From: Pseudomonadota bacterium
GTDB lineage: Bacteria > CALINM01
Direction of reading: 5' to 3'
Length of the DNA: 57,017 bases
NCBI GenBank assembly: GCA_026418415.1
Contig: JAOABK010000012.1
Coordinates: 1 to 57,017, forward strand
Part shown: positions 56,238 to 57,017 of the stretch, one piece after another
Layout of the letters: each line of letters begins with the position of its first letter
Numbering within the stretch: the stretch's first letter is position 1
Translations under genes and position numbers: made by a program
Notes under the pieces: generated by a model
Database searches by the model: none
Seen by the model: only the letters and a program-made list of their open reading frames with translations
Told to the model about the DNA's origin: nothing

Positions 56238-56324
56238 GGTTAGGGTTAAGGAGTGTTTAATAGTAAATATTAATTTTAGACATGACAAGCTGATCCCTTC
56301 TCCCTTTTCACCTTAACCCTTACC
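56238..56324. repeat. 14-bp inverted repeat flanking the cas promoter
   Basis: GGTTAGGGTTAAGG at 56238-56251 and CCTTAACCCTTACC at 56311-56324 are inverted copies with one mismatch, 59 bp apart. They flank the putative cas promoter. They may be operator half-sites or the ends of a tiny inserted element. Confidence 0.6.
56260..56288 (-). promoter_or_regulatory. Candidate promoter of the cas operon
   Basis: Minus strand: TTGTCA at 56283-56288, 17-bp spacer, TACTAT at 56260-56265. The expected start of transcription is just before the downstream arm of the 14-bp inverted repeat. Confidence 0.5.
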
Positions 56325-56336
56325 AATCAATCTTGC

Positions 56337-56639
56337 TTAATGTTGCTTATACCTTTTCAAGTCGTGATTCTTAAAACCTGTTATTACAATCTTTTCATCT
56401 CCATAGGGCTGGACGATAATGTTAAGTCCTTCCGCACTTCTTAGGTCAATTCCAAGCTTGCGCGCCTTTTTAACCTCTTTCTTGCCTACAAAATAAATCT
56501 CTGCCCCATTTGAATAAAATTTCCTTCCGTGAATAACAACAAGATTGAAGAGTTCATCATTAATCCGTCTTGCTGAAAACCTTTTGAGAGAGTGGTCAGT
56601 AAAAATAAATTTTTTGTTCCTGATAATTTTTTCTGCCAT
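56337..56639 (-). CDS. Small DUF4258/RelE-like protein
   Basis: 100 residues from the ATG preceded by AAGGAGGA; a longer frame upstream to 56708 runs through the operator-like repeats and is unlikely. The pattern FTDHSLKRFSARRI, a Gly-Arg strand, KKARKLGIDL and C-terminal EKIVITGFKNHDLKR resembles DUF4258/BrnT-type small proteins, some of which are toxins. No antitoxin gene is seen next to it in the window. It lies between a csx3-like gene and the cas operon, so a CRISPR link is possible but unproven. Confidence 0.55.
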   Translation of the reverse strand: MAEKIIRNKKFIFTDHSLKRFSARRINDELFNLVVIHGRKFYSNGAEIYFVGKKEVKKARKLGIDLRSAEGLNIIVQPYGDEKIVITGFKNHDLKRYKQH

Positions 56640-56681
56640 TGTTCTATCCTCCTTTTTATCTTTTAATTCAAGGATAGAACA
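56640..56681 (-). promoter_or_regulatory. Perfect 11-bp inverted repeat over the ribosome-binding site
   Basis: TGTTCTATCCT (56640-56650) and AGGATAGAACA (56671-56681) form a perfect dyad with a 20-nt loop directly before the DUF4258-like ATG. The lower arm includes part of the Shine-Dalgarno sequence, so the mRNA hairpin could hide it. Confidence 0.65.
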
Positions 56682-56719
56682 GTTTTGAAAAAATAATAAT
56701 AAAATCAATGTTTTGAAAA
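56682..56719. repeat. Two GTTTTGAAAA direct repeats, operator-like
   Basis: GTTTTGAAAA at 56682-56691 and 56710-56719, 28 bp centre to centre, each nearly palindromic. Further upstream AGGAAATGTTTCCT (about 56726-56739) forms another dyad. These probably contain the promoter and operator of the DUF4258-like gene. Confidence 0.4.
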
Positions 56720-56771
56720 CGTTTAGGAAATGTTTCCTTTAAGATTAGCTTACAAAATCTTGATTTAAATT

Positions 56772-57017
56772 TTAGAAGGGAGAATGATCAAAAATAGTAA
56801 GATCCCCTGTCACAGGAGAGCGATATATTAGTTTCATAGCTTTACCGTGTAAACAATGGGCAAGCTTTAGGTAGAGCCAGATAGGCCCCTGCCCGGTAAT
56901 TACAATCTCATTACCTTCCCCTGCTATTTGAAGTGCCTTTTTACAGTATTTATCTAAATCAGCAAGTTTGGCGGTAGAGTCTTCAGTCTCTTTGTATAAG
57001 TCTTCAACGTTTAAAAT
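56772..57017 (-). CDS. csx3: Csx3-like CRISPR ring nuclease, C-terminal fragment
   Basis: 81 codons read to a TAA at 56772-56774; the start lies beyond the window. EIVITGQGPIWLYLKLAHCLHGKAM is the Csx3 signature (xTGxGPIWLYxxLxHxxH), followed by a C-terminal strand ending DHSPF. Csx3 (Crn3) degrades cyclic tetra-adenylate in type III CRISPR defence. From memory, characterised Csx3 has Asp nine residues after the second His; here that position is Arg, so activity may differ. It implies that a type III effector module lies upstream. Confidence 0.8.
   Translation of the reverse strand: MLNVEDLYKETEDSTAKLADLDKYCKKALQIAGEGNEIVITGQGPIWLYLKLAHCLHGKAMKLIYRSPVTGDLTIFDHSPF

Noticed and set aside
56159-57017. 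CRISPR array next to the cas genes
   Set aside because: No 24-40 bp direct repeats with regular spacers are present; only short inverted and direct repeats were found.

Overview
The DNA is AT-rich, with short intergenic gaps and long co-directional gene runs. The content suggests an anaerobic, respiring, probably Gram-negative bacterium with Wood-Ljungdahl chemistry: a bacterial-type acetyl-CoA synthase operon, two complete complex I gene sets, a nine-heme c-type cytochrome, an F-ATPase c subunit with a signal peptide, Rex, and a CRISPR-Cas locus. Deferribacterota, Nitrospirota or Desulfobacterota-like lineages would fit, but the sequence alone does not settle the taxon. No rRNA, tRNA, insertion sequence or CRISPR array was seen.

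Layout. (1) 1-383: 3' end of an acetyl-CoA synthetase gene on +, closed by a shared terminator. (2) 9619-458 on -: Wood-Ljungdahl operon acsV-cooC-acsD-acsB-acsC-acsE, ending with a probable folate-independent methionine synthase (mesB). The CODH catalytic subunit is not in the window. (3) 33491-9730 on -: two complex I clusters in tandem. The first (nuoABCDHIJKLMN, 33491-24082) has no NuoE/F/G. The second (24010-9730) has the same 11 subunits plus, between nuoD and nuoH, an SfrB-like NuoF/GltD hybrid and a formate dehydrogenase alpha subunit. The latter looks like two genes but is one 894-codon selenoprotein gene: an in-frame UGA at 18560-18562 is followed by a hairpin with a GGUCU loop. (4) 33666-46881 on +: hemL, atpZ-atpI-atpB-atpE, a multiheme cytochrome, rex, trmI, glmU, glmS, an inositol-monophosphatase-family gene, radC, then the N-degron set clpS-clpA-aat. 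(5) 46982-52890 on +: degQ, hsp20, carD, a PIN-TRAM gene, ispD, ispF, cysS. (6) 57017-52887 on -: a CRISPR-associated region. It holds the 3' end of a csx3-like ring nuclease gene, a DUF4258-like small gene with operator-like repeats, and a tightly coupled operon: 19-codon hydrophobic ORF - cas2 - cas1 - degenerate cas1-like - second cas2 - cas6.

How it may work together (inference): CODH/ACS chemistry exchanges electrons through ferredoxin. The E/F/G-less complex I could pass ferredoxin electrons to quinone. The second complex I could be fed by formate at the selenocysteine FDH and by NAD(P)H at the SfrB-like subunit, or run in reverse to make formate for the methyl branch. MesB would take methyl groups directly from the AcsCD corrinoid protein.

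The two strongest leads for undescribed systems are the selenoprotein formate dehydrogenase built into a complex I operon, and the paired Cas1/Cas2 sets in which one Cas1 has lost most catalytic residues.
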